A stretch of DNA of 64,000 nucleotides, from contig JAFQBE010000012.1 of assembly GCA_017416765.1 (NCBI GenBank), positions 1 through 64,000 of the forward strand, written 5' to 3'. Under the pieces are notes generated by a model, which saw only the letters and a list, made by a program, of their open reading frames with translations, did no database searches and had not been told where the DNA came from. This document shows positions 30,325 through 38,699 of the stretch, in pieces. This stretch comes from Clostridia bacterium. Lineage in GTDB: Bacteria > Bacillota > Clostridia > Oscillospirales > Acutalibacteraceae. The first letter of the stretch is position 1. Every line of letters begins with the position of its first letter. Position numbers and translations under genes: made by a program.

Positions 30325-31524
30325 ATGTCAAAGAAAAATTACAGTGTAGCAAGAGTTGTCACTCACACACAAAGCTCAATCGGCAAATGTGAAAGGCACA
30401 ACGAGAGAAAGAATGAGTCTTACGCAAATATGAATGTTGATATGGCTCGGTGTGATATGAATGTGCATTTCAAGAGCTGCGGTGAACTGACCTACTATGA
30501 ACAACTGAATAGGCTCATAGCCGAAAAGAGAGTCTGTATGCGTGGCCTGAAAACTGATGCGAAAGTCTTTGATGAAGTCATATTCGATGTCAACACAGAC
30601 TACTTTGAAACTCACGGCGGTTATGAATATGCCAAAGAGTTTTATGAGGAAGCCTATCGTTTCGCAGTCAATCTCTACGGCGAACAGAATATCATCTCTG
30701 CCGTAATGCATGCCGATGAACTGAATATAGCTCTCACGGAACAGTATGGAAAACCTGTGTATCACTATCATATGCATCTTGTAGCTTTGCCTGTTGTAGA
30801 AAAGCAAATCTTATGGACAAAGCGGTGTAAGGACAAATCGCTTGTAGGTACTGTGAAAGAAAACGTCAATCAGATAAGCCACTCAAAGAAATGGAAATCA
30901 CCTCAGGCTGTGGATGAAAACGGTAATGTTGTATTCAACGAAAAAGGCAAGCCTGTACTGATTCCGTCTTACAGTATCCTGCAGGATGATTTCTTCAACC
31001 ATATGCAAAAAGCCGGTTTCAATGATTTCATCCGTGGTGAAAAAGGCAGTACGGCTGAGCATCTGTCTTGTCTGCAATATGAAATTCAACAGGATAAGAA
31101 ACGCCTTGAGGAAATCAAAGAACGATTGCAGACGGAAGAAATCAGATACGATGAAGTTCAGACCGTGAATAAAACCTTCTATGAGATTGACGGTATGGGT
31201 AAAAAGTCCATAACCGGTAAGGTTACTGTTACTGCTAAGGATTTTGAAGATTTAAGTACAATGGCAAAGCAGTCCGTTGCAGCACGAAGCAAAATATACA
31301 ACCTTGAACATGAAAACAAAAGGCTACAAAGCAAGGTTTGGGATTTGCAATGCAGGATAAACAGATTGAGTGAAAGACTTCATGAACTTGAACAAGTCTG
31401 TGCACCATATCTTGAGGCATTGAGGCTGATGCCTGAAAAAGTAAAAGCATTTATCTCGGATGTGCTGAAAACTGTCCGAAAAGAGAAAACCAACAAAAAT
31501 ATAGAAATAAAAAAAGAGAGGTAA
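30325..31524 (+). CDS. MobV-family relaxase (plasmid recombination/mobilization protein)
   Basis: A 399-aa relaxase that nicks oriT and allows the excised element to be mobilised by a helper conjugation system. The N-terminal region has the MobV opening (VARVVTHTQSSIGKCERHNE), the motif VMHADE, and the metal-binding HYHMHLVALPV (about 151-161). The C-terminal third is a long coiled coil (KKRLEEIKERLQTEEIRYDE, LEHENKRLQSKVWDLQ), as in Pre/Mob proteins. A clear AGGAGG precedes the ATG. It is 4 nt upstream of the ParB-like gene and begins a tightly packed mobility operon ending in the recombinase. Confidence 0.92.
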   Translation: MSKKNYSVARVVTHTQSSIGKCERHNERKNESYANMNVDMARCDMNVHFKSCGELTYYEQLNRLIAEKRVCMRGLKTDAKVFDEVIFDVNTDYFETHGGYEYAKEFYEEAYRFAVNLYGEQNIISAVMHADELNIALTEQYGKPVYHYHMHLVALPVVEKQILWTKRCKDKSLVGTVKENVNQISHSKKWKSPQAVDENGNVVFNEKGKPVLIPSYSILQDDFFNHMQKAGFNDFIRGEKGSTAEHLSCLQYEIQQDKKRLEEIKERLQTEEIRYDEVQTVNKTFYEIDGMGKKSITGKVTVTAKDFEDLSTMAKQSVAARSKIYNLEHENKRLQSKVWDLQCRINRLSERLHELEQVCAPYLEALRLMPEKVKAFISDVLKTVRKEKTNKNIEIKKER

Positions 31525-31528
31525 TTAA

Positions 31529-32446
31529 ATGAAAAAAGAAGATAATTTTATTAACACCCTGTTTGAGAAAGCAGAAGAAACAGAGGCTATAAAGCCTCAG
31601 ACAACAGAAATCATAAAGATGCCTATGAGCAGTATTGTTCCGAATTTTAAGAATCCGTACAAGTGCCGTGAAGAGGATATGAAGCCGTTGGAAGACAGTA
31701 TCCGTGAAAATGGTATCATACAGCCTCTTATAGTACGAAAGGATGATAAAGCGGATGTGTACGAAATCATATCAGGTCACAGACGTTTCCTTGCAGCAAC
31801 AAGGCTTAAACTGACAGAGGTGCCCGTTGTTGTATTGGACATAAGCAAAGAGGAAGCGGATATTATCCTTGTTGACAGTAATCTGCACCGAGAGCATATT
31901 TTGCCCTCGGAGAAAGCCTTTGCATACAAGATGAAAATGGATGCCATTAAAAGACAAGGTAAACGCACAGATTTAACTTCAGACCAAGTCGGACCGAAGT
32001 TGTCTGCGGATGAAATATCCGATACCGACAGTGCTTCTCAGGTGAAAAGATATATCCGCCTTACCAACCTGATTCCGAGGCTTCTTGCTTTGGTAGATAG
32101 CGGTAAAATAGCATTTGGTCCTGCTGTTGAGCTTTCATATCTCAGCCAAGGCCATCAGAACTTTTTGGCTGAGGCTATTGAAAAAGAGCTCGCTACACCG
32201 TCCCTTGCACAGGCACAGAAATTGAAGAAGTTGGAACAAGAAGGAAATCTTAATGTCGGTACAATTCTTAGTATGGTTAAACAGCCAAAACCTAATCAGG
32301 TCGTTACAGTTAAAATCCCCGAAGATAAAATCAGTAAATATATGAAATCTACTGCTACCGTAAAAGAAAAGGAAGATTTTCTTGCAAAGGCAGTTGAGTA
32401 TTATGGTAAGCATCTTATGAAGCAGAAAGACAGAGGTGCGAGATAA
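31529..32446 (+). CDS. ParB/RepB-like nuclease-domain partition protein
   Basis: A 305-aa ParB-family protein. The N-terminal ParB domain (about 30-125) shows IVPNFKNPYKCREEDMKPLE, IQPLIVRK, the box II motif ISGHRRFLAA and NLHREHILPSEKAFAY; the middle holds the helix-turn-helix DNA-binding region. No ParA partner is present. On mobilizable transposons of this type such proteins stand between the relaxase and the recombinase; they probably bind element DNA, but their precise job is not known. Its stop overlaps the next start (TAATG). Confidence 0.9.
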   Translation: MKKEDNFINTLFEKAEETEAIKPQTTEIIKMPMSSIVPNFKNPYKCREEDMKPLEDSIRENGIIQPLIVRKDDKADVYEIISGHRRFLAATRLKLTEVPVVVLDISKEEADIILVDSNLHREHILPSEKAFAYKMKMDAIKRQGKRTDLTSDQVGPKLSADEISDTDSASQVKRYIRLTNLIPRLLALVDSGKIAFGPAVELSYLSQGHQNFLAEAIEKELATPSLAQAQKLKKLEQEGNLNVGTILSMVKQPKPNQVVTVKIPEDKISKYMKSTATVKEKEDFLAKAVEYYGKHLMKQKDRGAR

Positions 32447-32682
32447 TGAAAAAGGTTAAAGATTTTTATGGACTCGCTTCTGATAGTGAATATGTAATTG
32501 ACGGTGTACTTTACAAGGTTTCTTCCAAATTCGCACCCGTGAATATTTGTAAGATTGAAAACACCATAAGTGACAAAGCACAAAAATATGTAGGCAGTGA
32601 TTTTGCACATTTGACAAATGCCGATGATAAAAATACAATGAATGCAGAATATGTATGTTTGACTGCCGGGAAGGAGGATTAA
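32446..32682 (+). CDS. 78-aa mobile-element protein, function unknown
   Basis: A small protein translationally coupled on both sides: its ATG overlaps the ParB stop, and its stop overlaps the recombinase ATG (TAATG in each case). The sequence contains YGLASDSEYVIDGVLYKVSS and ends CLTAGKED; no membrane segment or known motif is seen. Similar short frames commonly occupy this slot before large serine recombinases. It might be an excision accessory protein. Confidence 0.7.
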   Translation: MKKVKDFYGLASDSEYVIDGVLYKVSSKFAPVNICKIENTISDKAQKYVGSDFAHLTNADDKNTMNAEYVCLTAGKED

Positions 32683-34385
32683 TGCAGTCTGAAGCAAACA
32701 TCGGAATTACTGCTATCTACTGCCGATTATCAAGAGATGACGGTGCAGAGACAGAGAGTAATTCAATCGGCAACCAAAAGAAAATGCTGACACAAAAGGC
32801 AAAGGAATTAGGTTTAACAAATACTAAGTATTATGTTGATGACGGCTATACGGGAACAAACTTCAACAGACCTGCTTTTCAGGAGCTTCTTGACGATATT
32901 GAAATGGGATATATATCGGTTGTTATCGTAAAAGACCTTTCCCGTTTAGGACGAGATTATGTTTCGGTTGGTCATTATACAGACAACTATTTCCCTGAGT
33001 ATAATGTAAGGTTTATCGCTGTTAATGATATGGTTGACAGTGATGAGGGTGAGAACGAAATCGCCCCTTTCAAGAATGTTATGAATGAAATGTATGCGAG
33101 AGATATCAGCCGTAAGGTCAGAAGTGCTCATCGTATTCGCGGAAATATGGGAGAACCGTTATCTCAGCCACCATACGGCTATATGAAAAGTCCTGAAAAC
33201 AAGAAAAAGTGGATAATCGATACCGAAGCTGCAGAAGTGGTCAGGGACATTTTCAGAATGTGCCTTGATGGTATGGGGAATGAATCAATCGCAAGAGAAC
33301 TGCAGAACAGACAAGTGCTTATCCCTATGGCGTATTGGCAAAGCAAAGGTCTTAACCGAGGTGGTAAGAAAACTCAACCGAATCCGTATAAGTGGTGTAA
33401 AACTACTGTTCAGAAAATCCTCTGTCAACAGGAATACTGCGGTGATGTAATCAACTTTAAGACCTATTCCAAAAACTTTAAGAACAAAACCCGTATTGAT
33501 AATCCCGTGGAGAATTGGAAAATCTTCAGGGATGTTCACGAGCCTATTATTGACCGTGATACTTGGGAAACGGTACAGAAGCACACTGCTCAAACAAAAC
33601 GCAGAGCACCGAAAAAAGAAAATGCAAGAAAGCATATCTTCAGCGGTCTTATACGCTGTGCTGATTGCGGAAGTAATATGAGGTATCACACAAACACTGT
33701 CAACAAGGATATTCACTATTTCAGTTGCGGTAATTATGTTAAAGATACCCGTGGCACTTGCCCTGAACGACACTATATCCGTGCAGATGCTCTTGAACAG
33801 ATAGTCATCTTTGAGCTGAAACGCCTTGCAATTATGCTTCAACAGGATGAAAAGCTTCTTGCAGAAATTCTTGAAAAGAAAACCCATAAGGATTTTTATG
33901 ATGAGAAGAAATTTCTTGAAGGTGAATTGCAGAAAGCCATAGTCCGTCAACAAACAGTTGCTTCTCTTTATGAGAAGCTGTATGAGGATAATGCTACGGG
34001 TAAGGTTACGGATGAGTGGTTTACCCACATGTCTCACAAGTATGAGGTTGAGAGAGCAGAGCTGAAAATCAAGATATTTAACCTGAGAGAACAGGTTGCA
34101 AATATGCAGACAGTTCAGCACAGTAAGGATATGTTTATCGGTGCGGTAAGAAAGTTCTTGGATATGGAAACAATCACAGCACCACTAATCCACGAGCTCA
34201 TTGACCACATTGATGTTTATGAGGCAGAGGGTAAAGGTAAGAACAAGACTCAGAGAGTTGTGATTCACTACAACTTTGTAGGCTATCTTGAAATACCTGA
34301 AAATGATGAACCTTGTTTCACGGCAGATACCCGTCAGGGAGTAGCAATAGGATATATTGCAAACCCTACAGAAAAGTTAGCATAA
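32682..34385 (+). CDS. Large serine recombinase, TnpX-type
   Basis: Catalyses excision and insertion of the element through a serine-DNA intermediate. The 567-aa protein has the resolvase catalytic domain (about 9-150) with nucleophile Ser17 in YCRLSRDDG and the arginine motif LSRLGRDYVS. It continues with the recombinase domain (NMGEPLSQPPYGYMKSPENK), a zinc ribbon (CADCGSNMRYHTN with FSCGNYVKDTRGTC) and a C-terminal DUF4368-like segment. The start is ATG 32682 after AAGGAGG; a longer frame to 32655 lacks a ribosome site. It is the last gene of the mobility operon at the right end of the island. Confidence 0.93.
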   Translation: MQSEANIGITAIYCRLSRDDGAETESNSIGNQKKMLTQKAKELGLTNTKYYVDDGYTGTNFNRPAFQELLDDIEMGYISVVIVKDLSRLGRDYVSVGHYTDNYFPEYNVRFIAVNDMVDSDEGENEIAPFKNVMNEMYARDISRKVRSAHRIRGNMGEPLSQPPYGYMKSPENKKKWIIDTEAAEVVRDIFRMCLDGMGNESIARELQNRQVLIPMAYWQSKGLNRGGKKTQPNPYKWCKTTVQKILCQQEYCGDVINFKTYSKNFKNKTRIDNPVENWKIFRDVHEPIIDRDTWETVQKHTAQTKRRAPKKENARKHIFSGLIRCADCGSNMRYHTNTVNKDIHYFSCGNYVKDTRGTCPERHYIRADALEQIVIFELKRLAIMLQQDEKLLAEILEKKTHKDFYDEKKFLEGELQKAIVRQQTVASLYEKLYEDNATGKVTDEWFTHMSHKYEVERAELKIKIFNLREQVANMQTVQHSKDMFIGAVRKFLDMETITAPLIHELIDHIDVYEAEGKGKNKTQRVVIHYNFVGYLEIPENDEPCFTADTRQGVAIGYIANPTEKLA

Positions 34386-34390
34386 CAAAA

Positions 34391-34415
34391 AGTCGCACTC
34401 CGAAAGGAATGCGAC
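34391..34415 (-). terminator. Hairpin after the recombinase gene
   Basis: GTCGCACTCC/GGAATGCGAC with a GAAA loop. The U-run (TTTTTG) is on the minus strand, so it would block leftward transcription from the chromosome into the island. Confidence 0.7.
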
Positions 34416-34460
34416 GATACATAAAAACTACAAAAATATATATTAAACTCTATTTTAAGC

Positions 34461-34505
34461 AAAAAAATTGAGTATTCACAGGTCAAATCCCTTATGAATA
34501 CTCAA
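34461..34505 (-). terminator. Terminator of tRNA-Pro
   Basis: On the minus strand TTGAGTATTCA and TGAATACTCAA form an 11-bp stem followed by TTTTTTT, 3 nt after the tRNA CCA. Its loop and right arm share 19 nt (one mismatch) with 19558-19576 on the other side of the island. Confidence 0.88.
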
Positions 34506-34507
34506 TA

Positions 34508-34584
34508 TGGTCGGAGTGACGGGACTTGAACCCATGGCCTCTTGGTCCCGAACCAAGCGCGATACCAAACTTCGCCACACCCCG
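34508..34584 (-). tRNA. tRNA-Pro (CGG)
   Basis: A complete minus-strand cloverleaf: acceptor CGGGGTG with CACTCCG (one G-U), anticodon stem CTTGG/CCAAG around TTCGGGA (anticodon CGG), T-loop TTCAAGT, discriminator A and CCA. It marks the right border of the accessory island. Confidence 0.95.
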
Positions 34585-34590
34585 AAATAC

Positions 34591-34609
34591 AAGCTGTTTC
34601 GGACAGCTT
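34591..34609 (-). promoter_or_regulatory. 5' leader hairpin of tRNA-Pro
   Basis: AAGCTGT/ACAGCTT stem with a 5-nt loop, lying just after the predicted transcription start and 7 nt before the tRNA. Its placement parallels the leader hairpin of the tRNA-Val operon (226-256), though the sequence differs. Confidence 0.45.
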
Positions 34610-34613
34610 GATT

Positions 34614-34642
34614 ATTATATATGATGCATTAAAAAAAATCAA
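34614..34642 (-). promoter_or_regulatory. Sigma-A promoter of tRNA-Pro
   Basis: On the minus strand TTGATT (34637-34642), 17-nt spacer, TATAAT (34614-34619). Confidence 0.75.
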
Positions 34643-34669
34643 GTGATTTTAGCAAATTTTTAAAACTTT

Positions 34670-35161
34670 TCAGCTTTGAGCTATAACTTGCCAGCATTCA
34701 ATGAGCTTTTCAAGTGTAAAAGCGGCGTTTGCAGGGCTTGTAGAAGGCAAAGCCACTATTTCAACAGCAGTAGAAGGTAAAACAAGTTTATTATAAAGCT
34801 GTGCAGCTGTTTTACCGTTGGCATATATACGCGCTATATTAGTTTTATCAAGCAGAGATTTTATATCATTAGGCATAACATTGCGTATGCTGCTGTCGCT
34901 TGAGGCGTGAACGGTACAGCTTGCCGCAGTATCCCACAGAGCAATATTATGCCGCAAAAGCAGAGACTTTTTCTGCTCAACTGTTTCAGGCAAATGTTCG
35001 CTGTACAACGCGGAAATAACCCGCCAGAAACGGTTGCGCTCATGACCGTAATAAAACTCGTTCTCCCTTGATTTAACCGACGGAAAAGACCCTAAAATCA
35101 AAACCTTTGAGTTTCCATCAAACACAGGATCGAAAGGGTGAACAATTACTTCGCTGCTCAT
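34670..35161 (-). CDS. DNA-deoxyinosine glycosylase (family 6 uracil-DNA-glycosylase superfamily)
   Basis: Removes hypoxanthine from DNA after adenine deamination, starting base-excision repair. The 163-aa length and motifs fit the family: [28 protein letters not shown] and the ending [11 protein letters not shown], where the superfamily's catalytic loops lie. Its start overlaps the stop of the flavin reductase-rubredoxin gene (ATGA), so the two are coupled. Pairing a deaminated-base repair enzyme with a redox protein may reflect a shared response to nitrosative or oxidative damage, which is inference. Confidence 0.87.
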   Translation of the reverse strand: MSSEVIVHPFDPVFDGNSKVLILGSFPSVKSRENEFYYGHERNRFWRVISALYSEHLPETVEQKKSLLLRHNIALWDTAASCTVHASSDSSIRNVMPNDIKSLLDKTNIARIYANGKTAAQLYNKLVLPSTAVEIVALPSTSPANAAFTLEKLIECWQVIAQS

Positions 35162-35772
35162 TTTAACGGTTCAAAATCACTTGCCGGATGCTTGCAAATG
35201 GGACAAACAAAGTCAGCAGGAAGTTCATCACCCTCGTAAACATAGCCGCATATTTTACAAACGTATCCCCTCTTCTTTTCGGGCTGCGGCTTGGGCTTAA
35301 CATTTGCAAAATAGTATTCATAGGTCATTGATTTATCATTATTCAGAACCTCTGCTTCGGTTACATCGGCAATAAAAAGTGTATGCGTACCGCAATCAAT
35401 CTGTTCAATAACCTTGCCGGAAATAAAAGCGTTTGAAAAATTACCGGTAATGTGCGGCAAATTATTTTCGCCGATTTCGCAATCGGTAAATTCATAAAAT
35501 TTATTTGTATCTCTGCCCGAAGCAAAGCCGAAGCGCTTGAAAATATCAAACGGAGCTTTTTCGGAAAGAATACTTACGGCAAACACACCGCTATTCGAAA
35601 TCAGCTCATGGGTATAATTTGATTTATTGACACAGATTGAAATTTTAAGCGGTTCCTGCGTCAGCTGTGTGCAGGTGTTGATAATACAGCCGTTGCTCAT
35701 TCTGCCGTCAGAAGCAGTTAAAACAAAAAGGCCGTAGGAAAGTTTAAACATTGCAGTATTATTTATGCTCAT
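35158..35772 (-). CDS. Flavin reductase-like protein fused to rubredoxin
   Basis: A 204-aa redox protein. Residues ~1-150 are a flavoredoxin/flavin-reductase domain binding FMN ([39 protein letters not shown]). Residues ~160-204 are rubredoxin with [14 protein letters not shown] and CPICKHP, the four Cys that hold iron. It is the architecture of high-molecular-weight rubredoxins, which feed electrons to flavodiiron oxygen or NO reductases in anaerobes. The start is ATG 35772, 9 nt after AAAGGA; an upstream TTG at 35790 is less likely. It is first in a two-gene operon with the deoxyinosine glycosylase. Confidence 0.92.
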   Translation of the reverse strand: MSINNTAMFKLSYGLFVLTASDGRMSNGCIINTCTQLTQEPLKISICVNKSNYTHELISNSGVFAVSILSEKAPFDIFKRFGFASGRDTNKFYEFTDCEIGENNLPHITGNFSNAFISGKVIEQIDCGTHTLFIADVTEAEVLNNDKSMTYEYYFANVKPKPQPEKKRGYVCKICGYVYEGDELPADFVCPICKHPASDFEPLK

Positions 35773-35955
35773 AGCCACATTTCCTTTCAATGGTAATTAT
35801 TACATAATATTTTAACACAGAAAATAATATCTATCAACAGAAAATAATTATTTATTTAAAACAGCTAAAATAATATTTTGTTAATAAATTTTTAATTGAA
35901 AAACAGAAGAATGCATGATAATATTAAGTTAATAAAATAAGGAGCGTGTATAGAA

Positions 35956-37203
35956 ATGGCAATACTTTTTAAAATTATCGGCTTTATTTTAGCTGTAATC
36001 ACTCCCATTGCATCGTTAATCGTTACCGATGTTACTGTACCTTTTGACAAAGAAATTCCTGTTGCTGCGGATAAGGTTGACGGCTACATAACAGGCGTAT
36101 GCCACGCTGACCCCGAAAACAGCGAAATGATGAAGGAAGCAAATATCTACTGGGTACGCAAAGATATACCCTTCCTCTACAATTCCGACGGTACAATTTC
36201 GCAGAGATACCTTAACTGGAAAGCTGAAATGCAGCAGTTTGCTGACAACGGCATCAAGGTTATGGCAATCACACCCTACCCGGATGATTACATTGCATAC
36301 GGACTTGACCCCAGAAAACCCGAAAGCAAAAAAGGCATTCAGGATATAGCTTTATATTATCTCAATGACCTTAAAGACATTGTAGGTGCATTCCAGATTA
36401 CCAACGAAATGGGTATTGACCGCTTCACTCTTCCGCTGACACTTGAGGAAGCGGCAGAATTTATAGGCATTCAGCTTGAAGCTATGTATCCCGAACGCGG
36501 CAATATACTTATCGGCTACAATCTCGGCGGTCTTGCAATTCTTCAGCTTCCCGGTCTTATGAAGGATTACCACAAATATTGCGACTATGTCGGTCTTGAT
36601 ATGTACCTCGGTTGCTTTGAACCCGTACTCAAAAATGCCAATCAGTATATTACAATACTCAACTTTGTAAGAATAATCACTGGCAAGCCTGTTATTATGT
36701 GCGAGTTCGGCTACATCGGACTTGGTGAGCCCAAAACAAAAGCTGAAAAACAGGCTATTCTTGAAAGCTACGGCTTCAGCAGTGAAGAAGAAGCACGCGC
36801 AAATATTGACGAATTTATCGCAAACCTTCCCGATGACCTGACAGAAGAAATCATGGAAAACTATGCTGACGAAACACCTGAATACAAGGCAAACCTTATT
36901 TTTGACGGTGAGTATTCCAACCACATTTTCTGTGAGCTTCCCGACGGCTACGGTCTTTACGGCTTCCCACACACACCCGAAGGTCAGGCAGATTTCTTTG
37001 AATATGTTATCCCCAGAGTACGCAAGCTTGATTATGTAATCGGTTCGTTCATCTACTGCTGGGAAGACAGCGATGACTGCTATGTCTGCGGTCAGGAGGC
37101 ATGCCCCGTTGAAACAAAGTGGGGTCTTGTAGACGGCAACGGTAATCCGAAGCCTTCATACTACGCAGTACAGAAAGCATTCGGCGACTGCCTTGCAAAA
37201 TAA
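35956..37203 (+). CDS. Clan GH-A glycoside hydrolase-like protein, exported or membrane-anchored
   Basis: A 415-aa TIM-barrel protein with an N-terminal hydrophobic segment (about 3-23) that anchors or exports it. Clan A retaining glycosidase features are present: acid/base Glu151 in FQITNEMG and a candidate nucleophile Glu250 in VIMCEFGYIG. The other barrel strands (GIKVMAITPYPDD, YCDYVGLDMYLGCFEP, GSFIYCWEDSDDCY) fit. It ends with four nearby Cys in the barrel's last loop. I cannot assign a numbered GH family. It has its own ribosome site and a strong terminator, so it is monocistronic. Confidence 0.75.
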   Translation: MAILFKIIGFILAVITPIASLIVTDVTVPFDKEIPVAADKVDGYITGVCHADPENSEMMKEANIYWVRKDIPFLYNSDGTISQRYLNWKAEMQQFADNGIKVMAITPYPDDYIAYGLDPRKPESKKGIQDIALYYLNDLKDIVGAFQITNEMGIDRFTLPLTLEEAAEFIGIQLEAMYPERGNILIGYNLGGLAILQLPGLMKDYHKYCDYVGLDMYLGCFEPVLKNANQYITILNFVRIITGKPVIMCEFGYIGLGEPKTKAEKQAILESYGFSSEEEARANIDEFIANLPDDLTEEIMENYADETPEYKANLIFDGEYSNHIFCELPDGYGLYGFPHTPEGQADFFEYVIPRVRKLDYVIGSFIYCWEDSDDCYVCGQEACPVETKWGLVDGNGNPKPSYYAVQKAFGDCLAK

Positions 37204-37219
37204 TAAAGCGCAATTAATT

Positions 37220-37254
37220 TCAGCGGAGAAAATTCTCCGCTGATTTTTATTTTT
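37220..37254 (+). terminator. Rho-independent terminator of the GH-A gene
   Basis: TCAGCGGAGAA/TTCTCCGCTGA perfect stem followed by TTTTTATTTTT. Confidence 0.97.
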
Positions 37255-37317
37255 ACTCTTGATATTGAATATAAAAAATAATACAATTATATCAGCAATT
37301 TTTCCGGAGGGATAATT

Positions 37318-38640
37318 ATGGGTAAAAATATTATTATAGCAGGTTTGGGTCACGGCGGTATTGCCGTTGCTGCTATACTTGCACAAAACGGCTACAATGT
37401 AACCGTTTATGAAAAACAAAGCGAAGGCACACTCGGTTATGACTGGACCGATATTTTCGCTCCAGAAGCATTGAAAATTGCAGGCATGCCCATGCCACCG
37501 CAGGAAAAATACGAATATAAAGAACATATGACATTTTTTGCACCCACATCCAAGCGCACACTTACACAGCGTGTCCCTGATGACAAGCTTGAAATTAAAA
37601 TGGAGCGTAAGGATATATATGCTCATTTTATCAACCATGCCGTTAATTGCGGTGTAAATATTATATATGACTGTATGGTTACTGCGCCCATAACATTAGG
37701 CAGCAGAGTTATAGGCATAAAAACAGACAAGGGTGATTATTATGCTGACCTGATAATTGATGCCTGCGGTATGAATTCACCCGTGCGCAGTAACCTGCCC
37801 GATTCATTCGGCATTGAAAAGCAAGTAAAAAGAGAAGAAAAGATTACAATATTCCGCGCCTTTTACAACAAAGCAAGTGATATTGAGGTTGAAGCAAAGT
37901 TCAGAGTTATGCTGTTTGCGGGCGGTAAAAAAAGCATCAGCTGGGTTGCAAGCGAAAATGAACATACCGACCTGCTTGTGGGCAGATTTGAAGAATTCAC
38001 CATAGAAGAACTGAATGAATATGCAGATTTTCTTCGAAAAAGCTGTCCACGATTGGGTAAAGAAATTGTCCGCGGCGGTCAGTTTGTTGAAATTCCGGTG
38101 CGCCATCCCCTGTCCGTAATGGTTGCTGACGGCTATGCTGCTATCGGTGACAGCGCATTTATGACTGTACCGTTAATAGGTTCGGGTATTGCCAATTCAC
38201 TCAAAGCTGCAAGAATGCTTGCAGATACAATTATTGCAGACAAGGCTGAAGATTATAACGCTTCCACTCTCTGGAGCTATCAGCTTAATTATTTCAGAAA
38301 AATCGCAACTAATATGGCACCGCTTGAATGTGTTAAATACTTTCTGCTTAATGCCACACCTGATGAGCTTGATTACTGCTTTGATTCGGGTATGCTAAAC
38401 GAAGATAACATAACCATGACAGCTGATTTCGGCGGAATATTTGATTTATTCAAGCCCGATGTAAAGGATATGATAGTAAAAGCCAAGGGTGCAATAAAGA
38501 ACCCGAAACTGCTGGTTAAAATACTTGACTGCGGCGCGAAGCTTGCCGCCGCAACAGCAATCTGTGCCGCCATCCCTACCAAATGGGACAAGAAAAAGGT
38601 TATGGCATGGGCAGAAAAATACGCTAAACCTTTTCATTAA
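37318..38640 (+). CDS. FAD-dependent oxidoreductase (geranylgeranyl reductase/monooxygenase-like fold)
   Basis: A 440-aa flavoprotein. The Rossmann motif GLGHGGIAVAAILAQNGYNV opens the protein, and the second FAD motif GYAAIGDSAFMTVPLIGSG (about 270-290) is typical of the PHBH/geranylgeranyl-reductase group. It could hydroxylate or reduce a lipid or small aromatic; in an anaerobe, saturation of a double bond is likelier. There is no membrane segment. The C-terminal ~80 residues contain a weakly hydrophobic helix (AAATAICAAIP). It stands alone between two terminators, so context gives no substrate. Confidence 0.78.
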   Translation: MGKNIIIAGLGHGGIAVAAILAQNGYNVTVYEKQSEGTLGYDWTDIFAPEALKIAGMPMPPQEKYEYKEHMTFFAPTSKRTLTQRVPDDKLEIKMERKDIYAHFINHAVNCGVNIIYDCMVTAPITLGSRVIGIKTDKGDYYADLIIDACGMNSPVRSNLPDSFGIEKQVKREEKITIFRAFYNKASDIEVEAKFRVMLFAGGKKSISWVASENEHTDLLVGRFEEFTIEELNEYADFLRKSCPRLGKEIVRGGQFVEIPVRHPLSVMVADGYAAIGDSAFMTVPLIGSGIANSLKAARMLADTIIADKAEDYNASTLWSYQLNYFRKIATNMAPLECVKYFLLNATPDELDYCFDSGMLNEDNITMTADFGGIFDLFKPDVKDMIVKAKGAIKNPKLLVKILDCGAKLAAATAICAAIPTKWDKKKVMAWAEKYAKPFH

Positions 38641-38648
38641 TTAAACTT

Positions 38649-38681
38649 AAATCACCCCGCCATAACGACGGGGTGATTTTG
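38649..38681. terminator. Bidirectional terminator between convergent genes
   Basis: AAATCACCCCG/CGGGGTGATTT with an A-run on one side and a T-run on the other. It serves the FAD oxidoreductase (+) and the PHP gene (-), which converge here. Confidence 0.9.
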
Positions 38682-38699
38682 GTTTATTATTCAAACTTA

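Larger units (their letters stand above)
19558..34503. mobile_element. Putative Tn4451-like mobilizable island with ECF/RiPP cargo
   Basis: Mobility genes lie at both ends: tnpV at the left, then at the right an oriT-like region, a MobV relaxase, a ParB-like protein and a TnpX-type serine recombinase. The ends are proposed from a 19-nt sequence (GAGTGTTCATAAGGGATTT at 19558-19576) that recurs inverted with one mismatch at 34485-34503. The cargo (20.4-29.4 kb) is visibly more AT-rich than flanking core genes. The limits are tentative: the right copy is also the loop and stem of the tRNA-Pro terminator, and an alternative is a TnpX element nested beside an older integrase island. Confidence 0.55.
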
